64,000 nucleotides of DNA from Gammaproteobacteria bacterium (GTDB lineage Bacteria > Pseudomonadota > Gammaproteobacteria > Pseudomonadales > Pseudohongiellaceae). The first letter of the stretch is position 1. The number at the start of each line of letters is the position of its first letter. The DNA is taken from contig VMDC01000020.1 in NCBI GenBank assembly GCA_008081045.1, forward strand, positions 124,001-188,000, given 5' to 3'. Positions 26,902-35,275 of the stretch are shown here, in pieces. The notes under the pieces are model-generated. The model made no database searches and was not told the DNA's origin. It worked only from the letters and a program-made list of their open reading frames with translations. Position numbers and translations under genes: made by a program.

Positions 26902-27061
26902 TCGCTGCTCTTTCGTTTAAAAACAGTTTGAACGTTTGAAGACGGCGAAGCATACCTCAAACCTCAGCACTGAACGAGAAGCGGTCGCCCCGACTATTTT
27001 CCGGGGGCTGGTTGCCGGCAGTTTTCCGGCAAAAGGCCGGGTGAGCGTCTGCCGTCCCGGC

Positions 27062-27421
27062 TTATTTGTTGCGAGTCATGGTCCAGGGCACGTTGCTGCC
27101 CCAGGCGGACGCGATACCCTCCGCAGTATCGCCTTCAAGAGTGGCTGTCATGACGTAGGTCATCGAAGCCCCGTCGCGATTGATCTTGAAGTTGATGGAG
27201 CTCCCTTCGATGGTGCCTTCTTCGATTGGCCAGGTTCTTCCGTTGCCCAGATCGAATTGGCCGGTCAACACGCCGGCTTCCGCCTTCAGAGTTACGACTG
27301 CATCCACCGTGCCCATCTGGCTGCTCATGTGAAATTGCCATTGGCTTTCCGGTAAGGATTGCGCTGAGCTGACAGTCAGATAGGTTGCCAGGGCAGTTAA
27401 AAGCAAAACTTGTCTGAACAT
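27062..27421 (-). CDS. small secreted beta-rich protein, unknown
   Basis: A 119-residue protein with a signal peptide (MFRQVLLLTALATYLTVSSAQS). The mature part is a run of short strands: WQFHMSSQMGTVDAVVTLKAEAGVLTGQFDLG, TIEGSSINFKIN and GEG-like turns. This pattern is typical of small exported lipocalin-like domains found with amidohydrolases, but no specific family is asserted. AGAGGG precedes the ATG; the 50-residue upstream extension is discarded because it lacks a signal. It is divergent from the next gene. Confidence 0.62.
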   Translation of the reverse strand: MFRQVLLLTALATYLTVSSAQSLPESQWQFHMSSQMGTVDAVVTLKAEAGVLTGQFDLGNGRTWPIEEGTIEGSSINFKINRDGASMTYVMTATLEGDTAEGIASAWGSNVPWTMTRNK

Positions 27422-27604
27422 TCTATAACCCTCTTCTTGCGATCGACGGGCGTCGTAATCATACCCATGAGAAAGCGGATGTGTTCTGCGGGTAATACGC
27501 CGACCAATGGTGTCCGGTTTCCTGATTCCTTTCGTGCACAGATATGCTAGAGTCCCAGCGTGTCTGGCCAACGGCAGGCTTCTGCGCCTCCAGCGGGGAT
27601 CGCC

Positions 27605-28291
27605 ATGAAAACAGTTGCATTTATCTCTTCGGTTTGCCTATTTTTCTGCGGCTCTGTCCTCTCACAGACGTCGATCAGCGGCGTCTGGCTACTTAACGGC
27701 CCGGGCACAGAAAGTGCTATTCAGCTCACACCCCTGGGTGAACAGATTCGCACGGACTATGATCTACTCGTAGATGATCCCAGTCTGTCTTGCACTCCGG
27801 CCAGTGTTTCAAGAATTTGGGCCAACCCCAATTCTCGGATCAAGATCACCGAGCAGGCCGATGCTATTGAGATCAGCTACGAGTTGTTCGACCTGCGTCG
27901 CCACATCCCGCTAGGAGATGACTCTGTTCTGTCGGATTCCCCGAGCACCAGAAATCTCTCTGGCACTCTGTTTGCGGAGATGGGCTCATCCTTTGCCTTC
28001 TATGAGGGCACTACGCTGATCATTGAATCGCGAAATCACGCGCCCGGATACATCAGAACGTCGCGGGGCATTCCTCAGTCACCCAACACTGTTGCGATTG
28101 AGGAGATTGAGGTGAGAGACGGCGAGCTGCATATTACGCATACCTACCGCGACGAATCCCTGTTCGAAGTGCCTCTCGTTCTGGAATATTCGTTTCGCAG
28201 GATTGAGGCGGAAGATGTTGACATCTATTCCTGCACGGACGCCGATTATGACTGGTTTCTGGAACTGAATAACAAATCCGACAGTAAGTAA
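27605..28291 (+). CDS. secreted protein of unknown function
   Basis: A 228-residue protein with a signal peptide (MKTVAFISSVCLFFCGSVLSQ). The mature protein contains SISGVWLLNGPGTESAIQLTPLGEQIRTDYDLLVDDPSLSCTP, then short-strand stretches and EYSFRRIEAEDVDIYSCTDADY near the C-terminus. The SGVW...LTPxGxxxxxxYDPxxDDPxxxCxP layout resembles exported proteins often found just before DUF6152 genes, which is the case here (34 bp gap). The two cysteines may form a disulfide. No enzymatic role is proposed. Confidence 0.65.
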   Translation: MKTVAFISSVCLFFCGSVLSQTSISGVWLLNGPGTESAIQLTPLGEQIRTDYDLLVDDPSLSCTPASVSRIWANPNSRIKITEQADAIEISYELFDLRRHIPLGDDSVLSDSPSTRNLSGTLFAEMGSSFAFYEGTTLIIESRNHAPGYIRTSRGIPQSPNTVAIEEIEVRDGELHITHTYRDESLFEVPLVLEYSFRRIEAEDVDIYSCTDADYDWFLELNNKSDSK

Positions 28292-28325
28292 GGCAGAAGA
28301 GGAGGAGAGGCAACGGAGCCAAAAA

Positions 28326-28724
28326 ATGAAAAATTTATCCACGACAGCTAAATACCTTCTGATGGTCGCGCTTGGTCTGAGTGCGTGTTTGTCCATGACG
28401 CTGGATGCTCATCATTCCACCAATGCCAATTTTACCCAGGAGATCGTTTCAGTAGAGGGGACCATTGAGCGGGTGCGATTCGTGAATCCTCACGCATCGG
28501 TTCTGATCAGGCATGTCGACGCAGAGGGGCAGGAGGTTTTCTGGCTCATCGAGTCGGGCGCCCGAACTACCCTAGAGCGGCAGGGCGTGACACTCGAGCA
28601 TCTGGAGATCGGATCAACGGTAACAGCGACCGGGCGTAAGGGAAGGCGTGACTTCACCATGTATCTGCAGAAGATAACCTACGAAGACGGCACGGAATTC
28701 ATTCCGCAGCCGGAACTCAACTAA
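28326..28724 (+). CDS. DUF6152-like secreted protein
   Basis: A 132-residue protein with a signal peptide (YLLMVALGLSACLSMTLDAHH). The mature start HHSTNANF, followed by VSVEGTIERVRFVNPHASVLIRHVDAEG and GVTLEHLEIGSTVTATGRKGRRDF, matches the DUF6152 pattern (HHS, GTI, NPH, G-x-x-V-x-x-x-G). The family is an OB-like small exported domain of unknown function, common beside secreted proteins in marine Gammaproteobacteria. GGAGGAGAGG lies about 15 bp upstream. It is the second of three same-strand genes (27605, 28326, 28758) with short gaps. Confidence 0.75.
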   Translation: MKNLSTTAKYLLMVALGLSACLSMTLDAHHSTNANFTQEIVSVEGTIERVRFVNPHASVLIRHVDAEGQEVFWLIESGARTTLERQGVTLEHLEIGSTVTATGRKGRRDFTMYLQKITYEDGTEFIPQPELN

Positions 28725-28757
28725 TAGGAATGAATAGGCTGAACGGGTAATTTAGCA

Positions 28758-29720
28758 ATGGCAGAACGCTCACAGACTCAAAAGCAGAAAAACAATCGCG
28801 CCCGGGTCGCCGTGCTTTATGTTTTTCTCTCGCTGTCTTCCTTCGCGTCCGGAGACGAATTGTTGCCGCAGGTGCCTGAAGGCGTGCAGGCGATGTCTTT
28901 GTCAGGAGAGCCCCTGATTTCAGCCGAGCCCAGTGTCAATACCCTGAATAATCTGGCACAGGCCCGGACGGAATACGAGGCAGAACCGGGGATTGCGGAA
29001 AACATTATCTGGTATGGCCGCCGAACTGCTTACGCAGGGGAGTATCGCCGCGCCATTGAGATATTCACGGAGGGGGTCGAAAAGTTTCCCGAGGACCCCC
29101 GGTTCTTCCGGCATCGCGGCCATCGTTATCTGTCCATCCGCGAGTTCGATCATGCCATTGCCGATCTGGAGCGGGCGGCGGTCTTGATGGATGGAACGCC
29201 CGTAGCGGTTGAGCCTGATGGTCTGCCGAATGCGCAGAATATCCCGCTGACGACCACTCAGGGTAACGTGTGGTATCACCTGGGTCTGGCCTACTATCTG
29301 AAGCAGGACTGGCCCCGTGCGCTGGAGGCGTTTCGTCGCGGGTACAGTCTTGGTGGCTACGACGACAATCTGGTCTCTACCGGGCACTGGATCTACATGA
29401 TTCTGCGTCTGATGGGCAGAGAGGACGAGGCGCTTGCCGCGCTTGATGAGATCTCCGCCGAGATGGAGATCATCGAAAACATGAGTTACCACCAACTGTG
29501 TCTGCTGTATAAAGGCGAAGCGTCACTTGAAGAGATGATGGCAGCGGACGGTGATGACCCAAGCAATGCCGCGGTTGCCTATGGGGTTGCCAATTATCTC
29601 TATTACAACGGAGACCGGCAGGGTGCTGATGATCTGTTACGCCGTCTGGTGTCAGGGTCAAGCTGGAGCGCGTTCGGATTTATCGCGGCTGAAGCCGACC
29701 TGGCAAATCCGAATCGCTGA
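28758..29720 (+). CDS. secreted TPR-repeat protein
   Basis: A 320-residue protein with an N-terminal hydrophobic segment (VAVLYVFLSLSSFASG). Several tetratricopeptide units follow: NIIWYGRRTAYAGEYRRAIEIFTEGVEKFPEDPR, FFRHRGHRYLSIREFDHAIADLERA, then VWYHLGLAYYLKQDWPRALEAFRRGY and a degenerate C-terminal unit (AVAYGVANYLYYNGDRQGADDLL). TPRs mediate protein-protein contacts; the partner is unknown. It is the last gene of the small secreted-protein cluster from 27605 and is convergent with the aquaglyceroporin. Confidence 0.75.
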   Translation: MAERSQTQKQKNNRARVAVLYVFLSLSSFASGDELLPQVPEGVQAMSLSGEPLISAEPSVNTLNNLAQARTEYEAEPGIAENIIWYGRRTAYAGEYRRAIEIFTEGVEKFPEDPRFFRHRGHRYLSIREFDHAIADLERAAVLMDGTPVAVEPDGLPNAQNIPLTTTQGNVWYHLGLAYYLKQDWPRALEAFRRGYSLGGYDDNLVSTGHWIYMILRLMGREDEALAALDEISAEMEIIENMSYHQLCLLYKGEASLEEMMAADGDDPSNAAVAYGVANYLYYNGDRQGADDLLRRLVSGSSWSAFGFIAAEADLANPNR

Positions 29721-29743
29721 ACCGCATCGCTGTCACCTGCCAT

Positions 29744-30454
29744 CTAAAACGGAAGAAGCCGATACAGCGTTGCTGCGAGGACACCGCCGGTCAGAGGGCC
29801 AAGCACCGGCACCCAGGCATAGCTCCAGTTATTCGGGCCTTTGCCTTCGATAGGCAGTATGGCATGGGCCAGCCGCGGCCCCAGATCTCTGGCGGGATTG
29901 ATCGCATAACCGGTGGTTCCCCCCATACCCAGTCCGATTCCGAATACCAGCAGCGCGACGGGTAAGGCATCCAGAGCGCCCAGACCTACATCCGGTGCGG
30001 CAATGTAAAGCACGCCCAGCACCAGCACAAAAGTCGCAATAATTTCACACAGCAGATTGATCGGTGTGTTTGGGATGGCGGGTGCAGTACTGAAAACACC
30101 CAGTTTTGTCGCCGGGTCTTCGGTGGCATTGAAGTGGTCCTTGAACTGTAGCCAGCAGCACACCGCCCCCAGAAAGGCGCCGATCATCTGAGCAGTGAGA
30201 TAGGCAGGCACCAGCCCCCATGAAAAATTTCCTGCTGCGGCCAGCCCCAGCGTCACGGCTGGATTGAGATGGGCCCCGCTGACGTCGGCGGTCATGAAAA
30301 CCGCAATAAAGACCGCAATTCCCCAGCCCCAGGTGATGACGATCCATCCGCTTTCATTGCCTGCTGTTCCGGCGAGTGAGACGTTGGCGTTCACGCTGTG
30401 TCCCACCAGAACCAGAATAAAAGTACCGAGTATTTCCCCGAGAAACGCTTCCAT
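29744..30454 (-). CDS. MIP-family channel, aquaglyceroporin type
   Basis: A 236-residue inner-membrane channel with six helices. The two NPA boxes are complete: GAHLNPAVTLGLA and GYAINPARDLGPRLAH. The Asp after the second NPAR is the glycerol-facilitator (GlpF) signature rather than the water-specific AqpZ type, so glycerol or another small polyol is the expected substrate. The start at 30454 gives MEAFLGEILGTFILVL; a TTG at 30538 would add 28 residues of no family character. No glycerol kinase or glycerol-3-phosphate dehydrogenase lies in the window. Confidence 0.87.
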   Translation of the reverse strand: MEAFLGEILGTFILVLVGHSVNANVSLAGTAGNESGWIVITWGWGIAVFIAVFMTADVSGAHLNPAVTLGLAAAGNFSWGLVPAYLTAQMIGAFLGAVCCWLQFKDHFNATEDPATKLGVFSTAPAIPNTPINLLCEIIATFVLVLGVLYIAAPDVGLGALDALPVALLVFGIGLGMGGTTGYAINPARDLGPRLAHAILPIEGKGPNNWSYAWVPVLGPLTGGVLAATLYRLLPF

Positions 30455-30859
30455 AGCAGCTGCCTTATTATTAGATTGGGTGTGCCTGGCTTCAGTTGCA
30501 GACGCGTTCGCCGGTGAGACGAGCATCGTCACGCTCAAGCATTCCAGCGGACTTGGAATCGCCCTCCGAAACTCCCGCTACTATAGGCAAAATTGTGCCG
30601 GGTCGCCACTTTGCGCATCGCTGTTTCCGTGATTGCCGCTGCATCGACATGGCCTGCGCCCCGGGAGCGCTGATGCCATTTACCGAAGGACAGGGGATGA
30701 GCGAGGAATGTGAGCAAGCTGCGCCATGTGGGGCGTTTGCAGTACTGGACAACAGCCGTTCGGGCCGCTAGGTTGAAGGTAGAAGACAGTGCGTTCTCCC
30801 TTGCGGGTGAACGCAAAAAAGTTTCCTTCGGGATAAACAGGGAGCACAGGGAGAGACTG
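30455..30859. other. 405-bp divergent intergenic region with a 5'-UTR hairpin
   Basis: The region between aquaglyceroporin and oxidase holds no convincing gene; the ORFs here have no recognisable sequence. At 30791-30814, GCGTTC and GAACGC form a stem that contains an inner CCC/GGG pair around TTGC, followed by AAAAAA. This lies 46 bp before the oxidase start and could be a leader structure. No riboswitch class is recognised. Confidence 0.4.
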
Positions 30860-32116
30860 ATGTCCATCAAAGCCGATTCTGACACCAAGACCGCAATGAA
30901 AAAGCGCGTTGACCGCAGGGAACTGCTCAAGTTTCTTGCCGCCAGCCCGCTGCTGACCAGCTATTCCGCGTTCGCTCAGGAAGCCGAGGAAGTGCTCGGT
31001 GAGCGCCTGACAGATCCGTCAGAGGTCATCAACGTGTTTGAGATGGAAGCGGTTGCGCGCAAAAACATTCCGCCGGCACACCTCGGCTATCTGAATACGG
31101 GTGTAGACAGTGACAATACGCTGAGGGCCAATCGGGACGGGTTTACCCGATTTCAGATCAAGCCCCGTCGACTGGTGGATGTAAGTGAGACTGACACGCG
31201 AGTCAACATCCTCGGCACTGAAGCGAGTTCGCCGATTTTCCTTTGTCCGGTTGGCAGTCAGGGGGCCTATCATCCTGAGGCTGAACTGGGAACTGCACGA
31301 GCGGCGGCTGCCAAAGGGCATCACATGGTGCTGTCAACGCAATCCTCGACGGCTGTCGAAGCGGTTGCGGAAGCGAAAGGTGCGCCCATCTGGCACCAGC
31401 TCTACCCGACTGACCGCTGGGAATACACGGTTGCGATGCTGCAGCGCGCTGAGGCCGCCGGATGCACAGCAGTGTGTTTGACCATTGATCTGCCCGGCGG
31501 GCGCAATACTGAAACTCAGTCGATTCTCATGAGAGAAGATGACAGAACCTGCTCAAACTGTCATACCGGCCAGGCCAAGCCGATGTTTGACGGACTGGAT
31601 ATGCGCGGCGTGGGTCTGAACAACCCGGCTCTGACCTGGGAAGTCATCGGCCGCATGAAGGAGGTGACCTCCATGAATGTGATCATCAAAGGGGTCGAGG
31701 TCGGGGCAGATGCGGCCCTTGCTGTGCAATATGGTGCTGACGGCATCTGGGTCTCCAACCATGGCGGGCGGGCAACCGAGACCGAGAGAGGCACAATCGA
31801 GTGTCTGCCCGACATCGTGGCCGCCGTGAATGGTCGGGTGCCGATCATCGTCGACAGTGGATTTCGTCGGGGCACCGACATCTACAAGGCGCTGGCGCTG
31901 GGAGCTTCCGCGGTAGGGATTGGCAGACCTTACTGCTGGGGTCTGGGTGCGTTTGGTCAGGCCGGTGTCGAGCGGGTATTGGACCTGCTGAATCGTGAGC
32001 TGCTGATTACCATGCGGGGAAGCGGTACGCCGACTATTGCCTCCATCGGTCCTGATTATGTGCATGATGCCGGCTATCGGGTGCCCCGTGGGACGCTGGG
32101 CCGCGAGCTGCTGTAG
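30860..32116 (+). CDS. FMN-dependent alpha-hydroxy-acid oxidase with Tat signal
   Basis: A 418-residue oxidase or dehydrogenase of the lactate/glycolate/mandelate family. The active-site block WVSNHGGRATE holds the catalytic histidine, and VDSGFRRGTDIYKALALGASAVGIGRP gives the C-terminal FMN phosphate-binding region. LTIDLPGG and GYLNTGVDSDNTLRANRDGF also match the family. The N-terminus is unusual: MKKRVDRRELLKFLAASPLL is a twin-arginine signal (RR-x-L-L-K) with cleavage near AFAQ, so the enzyme should fold in the cytoplasm and be exported. GGAGAG precedes the ATG. An amidohydrolase gene starts 36 bp downstream. The substrate is unknown. Confidence 0.85.
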   Translation: MSIKADSDTKTAMKKRVDRRELLKFLAASPLLTSYSAFAQEAEEVLGERLTDPSEVINVFEMEAVARKNIPPAHLGYLNTGVDSDNTLRANRDGFTRFQIKPRRLVDVSETDTRVNILGTEASSPIFLCPVGSQGAYHPEAELGTARAAAAKGHHMVLSTQSSTAVEAVAEAKGAPIWHQLYPTDRWEYTVAMLQRAEAAGCTAVCLTIDLPGGRNTETQSILMREDDRTCSNCHTGQAKPMFDGLDMRGVGLNNPALTWEVIGRMKEVTSMNVIIKGVEVGADAALAVQYGADGIWVSNHGGRATETERGTIECLPDIVAAVNGRVPIIVDSGFRRGTDIYKALALGASAVGIGRPYCWGLGAFGQAGVERVLDLLNRELLITMRGSGTPTIASIGPDYVHDAGYRVPRGTLGRELL

Positions 32117-32152
32117 CCGTGATCGTTAAAGTTCATGTGAAGGGGGTGGCGC

Positions 32153-33493
32153 GTGCATAAAGCCTTATTCGGATTGCTGTCGGCAGTTTTCTGTTCCTTT
32201 GTCAGCGCCCAGGCGGGCAGTCAGTGGAAAATTATCCACGCAGGCTCTTTGCTGGCTGATGCTCGAGAGGAAGTACGGGCCGAACAGAGCATCATTATCA
32301 GAAATAACGTCATTGTCGAGGTGCGCGATGGCTATGTCGCACCCGGCGAAGTCAGCGGTACAGCGAATGCGAAGGTGATCGACCTGAGTAATCAGTTCGT
32401 CCTGCCCGGGCTGATTGATTCCCATACCCACATTTTAAGTCAGCAGGAGCCCAACTCCCGGGAAATCCGTGTGACGCGCAGTGATGAACTGAGCACGCTG
32501 ATGGGCTACGAGTTTGGGATGCGCACACTCCGAGCCGGTTTCACCACAATTCGAAACGTCGGTGGGACGAGAAACGCCATTTTTGCTCTGCGTGATGCCA
32601 TCAATCAGGGCATTGTCATGGGGCCACGCATCAAAGCGGCCGGTCAGGGAATCACACCGACCGGTGGTCATGGTGACGGAGGCGGATTTCGCGACGACAT
32701 ATTTCCGCATCCTCACACCGGAGTGTGCGATGGCGTGACGGAGTGCCGGAAGGCCGTCCGCACGCAGGTGAAATACGGTGCTGATCACATTAAATATGTA
32801 GCGACCGGCGGAGTGCTCAGTCTGACAGCCACCGGCACTGAACAGCAGTTTACCGATGAAGAGCAGATCGCGCTGGTACAGGCTGCCCACGCCATGGGTC
32901 GCAAAGTGGCGGCTCATGCGCACGGTAAAACCGGCATGATGGCCGCCCTGCTGGCCGGCGTAGATTCGATTGAGCATGGCTCTTATCTTGATGAAGAGGT
33001 GGCTGATCTATTTGTGCGAACTGGCGCGTATCTGGTGCCGACTCTGATTGCCGGTTATACCGTCGAAAGAATCGCTACCGAGCAGCCTGAGTTTTTTATC
33101 CCTGCTGTCAGGCAGAAAGCTCTCGAAGTGGGTCCCATCATGCGTAATGCATTGCGGATCGCTCATGAGCGCGGCGTTAAAATTGCCTACGGCACGGACG
33201 CCGGTGTTAATGACCACGGCACCAATGCGTATGAAGCCGTGTTAATGGCTGAAGCAGGCATGCCCGCCAGAGAAATTTTGATTGCGGCAACAGTCAATGC
33301 CGCTGACCTGATGAGTCTGACCGAGATAACAGGTACGATTGAAGCCGGGAAAGATGCAGATATTCTGGCGGTTGGCAGTAATCCACTGGAGGATATTTCT
33401 GCACTGATGCAGCCGACCTTTGTCATGGCCCGGGGCAATGAAGTGAATCTGGCTGTGCCGCCGGTGGACCTGTTCCCGTGGCCTGACCTGTAA
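32153..33493 (+). CDS. secreted metal-dependent amidohydrolase (imidazolonepropionase-like)
   Basis: A 446-residue exported hydrolase beginning with GTG (GAAGGGGG seven bases upstream). A signal peptide ends near FVSAQA. The metal site is readable: GLIDSHTHI, the likely carboxylated lysine in VKYGADHIKYVATGG, VAAHAHGKTG, DSIEHG and YGTDAGVNDHG. Organisation is that of the amidohydrolase 1/4 group containing imidazolonepropionase, Xaa-Pro dipeptidases and organophosphate acid anhydrolase-like enzymes. It may act on a cyclic amide, or on an N-acyl dipeptide, in the periplasm. It follows the Tat oxidase in one transcript. The gap to the next gene (33494-33752) holds only an unconvincing ORF. Confidence 0.83.
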   Translation: MHKALFGLLSAVFCSFVSAQAGSQWKIIHAGSLLADAREEVRAEQSIIIRNNVIVEVRDGYVAPGEVSGTANAKVIDLSNQFVLPGLIDSHTHILSQQEPNSREIRVTRSDELSTLMGYEFGMRTLRAGFTTIRNVGGTRNAIFALRDAINQGIVMGPRIKAAGQGITPTGGHGDGGGFRDDIFPHPHTGVCDGVTECRKAVRTQVKYGADHIKYVATGGVLSLTATGTEQQFTDEEQIALVQAAHAMGRKVAAHAHGKTGMMAALLAGVDSIEHGSYLDEEVADLFVRTGAYLVPTLIAGYTVERIATEQPEFFIPAVRQKALEVGPIMRNALRIAHERGVKIAYGTDAGVNDHGTNAYEAVLMAEAGMPAREILIAATVNAADLMSLTEITGTIEAGKDADILAVGSNPLEDISALMQPTFVMARGNEVNLAVPPVDLFPWPDL

Positions 33494-33752
33494 CCTCCTC
33501 TGTCTGTTGCAGGCACTGCCTGTCATCTTGGTTGCCAGCAGAATTTGCGGTGCCGGGGTTCACGGCTTTGCCTGCGGACGCGTTTCTGCGTGAACATTTC
33601 CGGCGAATAGCCCGGGCGCTGCCAGATTTACTGGCTCGCGCTCTGTTTCACCAACGCTTCTTTATGCAACAGATCTCAGTGATGCCGCGAGGAAGGTTTA
33701 CTCAGCTGGGCGGGTGGCTTAGCATCGGCGCAATGCTTTCGGGAGAAAAATA

Positions 33753-34418
33753 ATGAAAATACACAAACCTCTGCTGGCTCTCGCGGCCATATCCGGTGTG
33801 GCGTTGACCATGGTTACCCTTCAGGCTCAGGATGATGAACCGCCTGAAATGGGTGTGTTCATCACCAGCGTCGGTCTGGGTGATGGCGGCAATCTGGGTG
33901 GGCTTGAGGGTGCCGATGCGCACTGTCAGCAGCTGGCTGCCAATGCGGGGCTTGGGCATCGCAGCTGGCATGCCTATCTGAGCACTCAGGGACCTGATGC
34001 GGTGAACGCGCGTGATCGTATTGGTGAGGGCCCCTGGGCCAATGCCAATGGTCTGGTCATGGCCACCAGCGTGGACAATCTCCATTTCGATAACTCTAAC
34101 TTCAACTGGACGTTTATGCTGGATGAAAATGGCAATCAGTTTGCCTCACGCATAGACGGTGACCCGGATTTCACGGAACACGATGTGCTGACAGGGACTC
34201 AGATCGATGGCACTGCGTTTACTGACGGTAGCGACATGACCTGCAGCAACTGGACCAGCAATGACGAAGGCAGCGCCCGTGTTGGTCACGCGGATCGCTA
34301 TTCGTTTACGACACCCGGATCTCCGTGGAACTCATCTCACGGAACGCCGGGCTGTACGCAGGAAAATCTGGTAGCGGTGGGTGGCGCCGGGTTGTTCTAC
34401 TGCTTTGCGATCGATTAA
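33753..34418 (+). CDS. secreted lectin-like protein (DUF1554-like)
   Basis: A 221-residue exported protein with a signal peptide (PLLALAAISGVALTMVTLQAQ). The mature part has MGVFITSVGLGDGGNLGGLEGADAHCQQLA, WHAYLST, DAVNARDRIGEGPWANANGLVMA, then a cysteine-containing region TCSNWTSNDEGSARVGH and a closing GCTQENLVAVGGAGLFYCF. The order GADAxCQxLA...WxAYLS...ARDRI...GPWxNxxG is typical of a bacterial C-type-lectin-like family. Binding to a surface ligand is plausible, not shown. A triple 18-bp repeat overlaps its stop codon (see 34404). Confidence 0.72.
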   Translation: MKIHKPLLALAAISGVALTMVTLQAQDDEPPEMGVFITSVGLGDGGNLGGLEGADAHCQQLAANAGLGHRSWHAYLSTQGPDAVNARDRIGEGPWANANGLVMATSVDNLHFDNSNFNWTFMLDENGNQFASRIDGDPDFTEHDVLTGTQIDGTAFTDGSDMTCSNWTSNDEGSARVGHADRYSFTTPGSPWNSSHGTPGCTQENLVAVGGAGLFYCFAID

Positions 34419-34457
34419 AGCTTTGTGATTGATTGAGCCTTTGCGATTGATTTAAGT
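34404..34457 (+). repeat. three tandem 18-bp repeats covering the stop codon of the lectin-like gene
   Basis: Copies are TTTGCGATCGATTAAAGC (34404-34421), TTTGTGATTGATTGAGCC (34422-34439) and TTTGCGATTGATTTAAGT (34440-34457). Read in frame they give FAID-stop-S, FVID-stop-A and FAIDLS, so the C-terminal codons and the stop have been duplicated. Being a multiple of three, the repeat unit preserves frame. Confidence 0.8.
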
Positions 34458-34517
34458 CCCTTGAGGTTCTGAGTCCGTCGTGCAAAACATCGCAGGCGTC
34501 CTTGCCGGGCTTGTGTC

Positions 34518-34547
34518 GCCACTCCTGAACCTCGCTTCAGGAGTGGC
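34518..34547. other. perfect 12-bp-stem hairpin upstream of the nitroreductase gene
   Basis: GCCACTCCTGAA (34518-34529) and TTCAGGAGTGGC (34536-34547) pair perfectly around CCTCGC. No T-tract follows on either strand. It could be a terminator without U-tract for the upstream gene, a leader structure for the nitroreductase, or an operator. Confidence 0.65.
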
Positions 34548-34572
34548 AGGATAAAATAGCTGGAGCGATTTT

Positions 34573-35253
34573 ATGGAATACGACACTGTCGTACTTGGCA
34601 GGCGGAGCATTCGGGGCTATTTGCCGAAGCCGGTGCCCAAGGCATTGATCAAAGAGGTCCTCGGGGTCGCGATGAGGGCGCCGACATCGCTGAACACCCA
34701 GCCGTGGAACTTTTACGTGGTGGCAGGCGAGGTACTGGACAGAATCCGCGCTGGCAACACCGAGCGAAATCTTGCCGGCGTTCCCGATTCCCGCGAATTC
34801 AGAAACCATGGCGCTTATGAGGGTGTCCATCGCGAGCGGCAGATTGGCATTGCCAAACAGCTGTTTCACGTCATGGGCATTGAGCGGCACGACAAGGCAG
34901 CGCGGCAGGACTGGGTGCTGCGTGGCTTCCGGCAGTTTGATGCGCCGGTATCTGTAGTCGTGACCTACGATCGATCAATCCATGGCGGTGATATTGCACC
35001 TTTCGATTGTGGGGGAGTAACCAACGCCTTGGTCAATGCGGCCTGGTCGCGCGGACTGGGTTGTGTCATCAACAGTCAGGGCATCATGCAGTCACCGGTG
35101 GTTCGTGAACACGCGAAGATTCCGGATGATCAGGTGATCATGATTTGTGTGGCCATGGGCTATCCAGATGAAGAGTTTCCCGCAAATGCCGTGGTTTCAG
35201 AGCGTAAATCCGTAGACGAAGCAGCCGTTTTTGTCGGCTTTGATGAAACCTGA
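34573..35253 (+). CDS. nitroreductase-family flavoprotein
   Basis: A 226-residue FMN-dependent NAD(P)H oxidoreductase. The N-terminal RRSIRGYLPKPVPKALIKEVLGVAMRAPTSLNTQPWNF is the standard nitroreductase FMN-binding motif (RRS-R, APS/T-x-x-NxQPW). VNAAWSRGLGCVINSQG and ICVAMGYPDEEFPAN form the C-terminal half. The physiological substrate may be a quinone, nitroaromatic or enone. GGAG lies nine bases before the ATG. Convergent with the TetR gene after 22 bp. Confidence 0.85.
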   Translation: MEYDTVVLGRRSIRGYLPKPVPKALIKEVLGVAMRAPTSLNTQPWNFYVVAGEVLDRIRAGNTERNLAGVPDSREFRNHGAYEGVHRERQIGIAKQLFHVMGIERHDKAARQDWVLRGFRQFDAPVSVVVTYDRSIHGGDIAPFDCGGVTNALVNAAWSRGLGCVINSQGIMQSPVVREHAKIPDDQVIMICVAMGYPDEEFPANAVVSERKSVDEAAVFVGFDET

Positions 35254-35275
35254 GTAGCCGGGCTTATGACACTGT

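Noticed and set aside
30496..30771. 91-codon ORF in the aquaglyceroporin-oxidase intergenic region
   Set aside because: It lacks a ribosome-binding site and any recognisable motif, and it is rich in Arg/Ser as expected of random frames in GC-rich DNA.
33532..33753. 73-codon ORF before the lectin-like gene
   Set aside because: Its stop overlaps the start of the lectin-like gene, but no signal, family motif or good start is visible; it is more likely the 5' leader.
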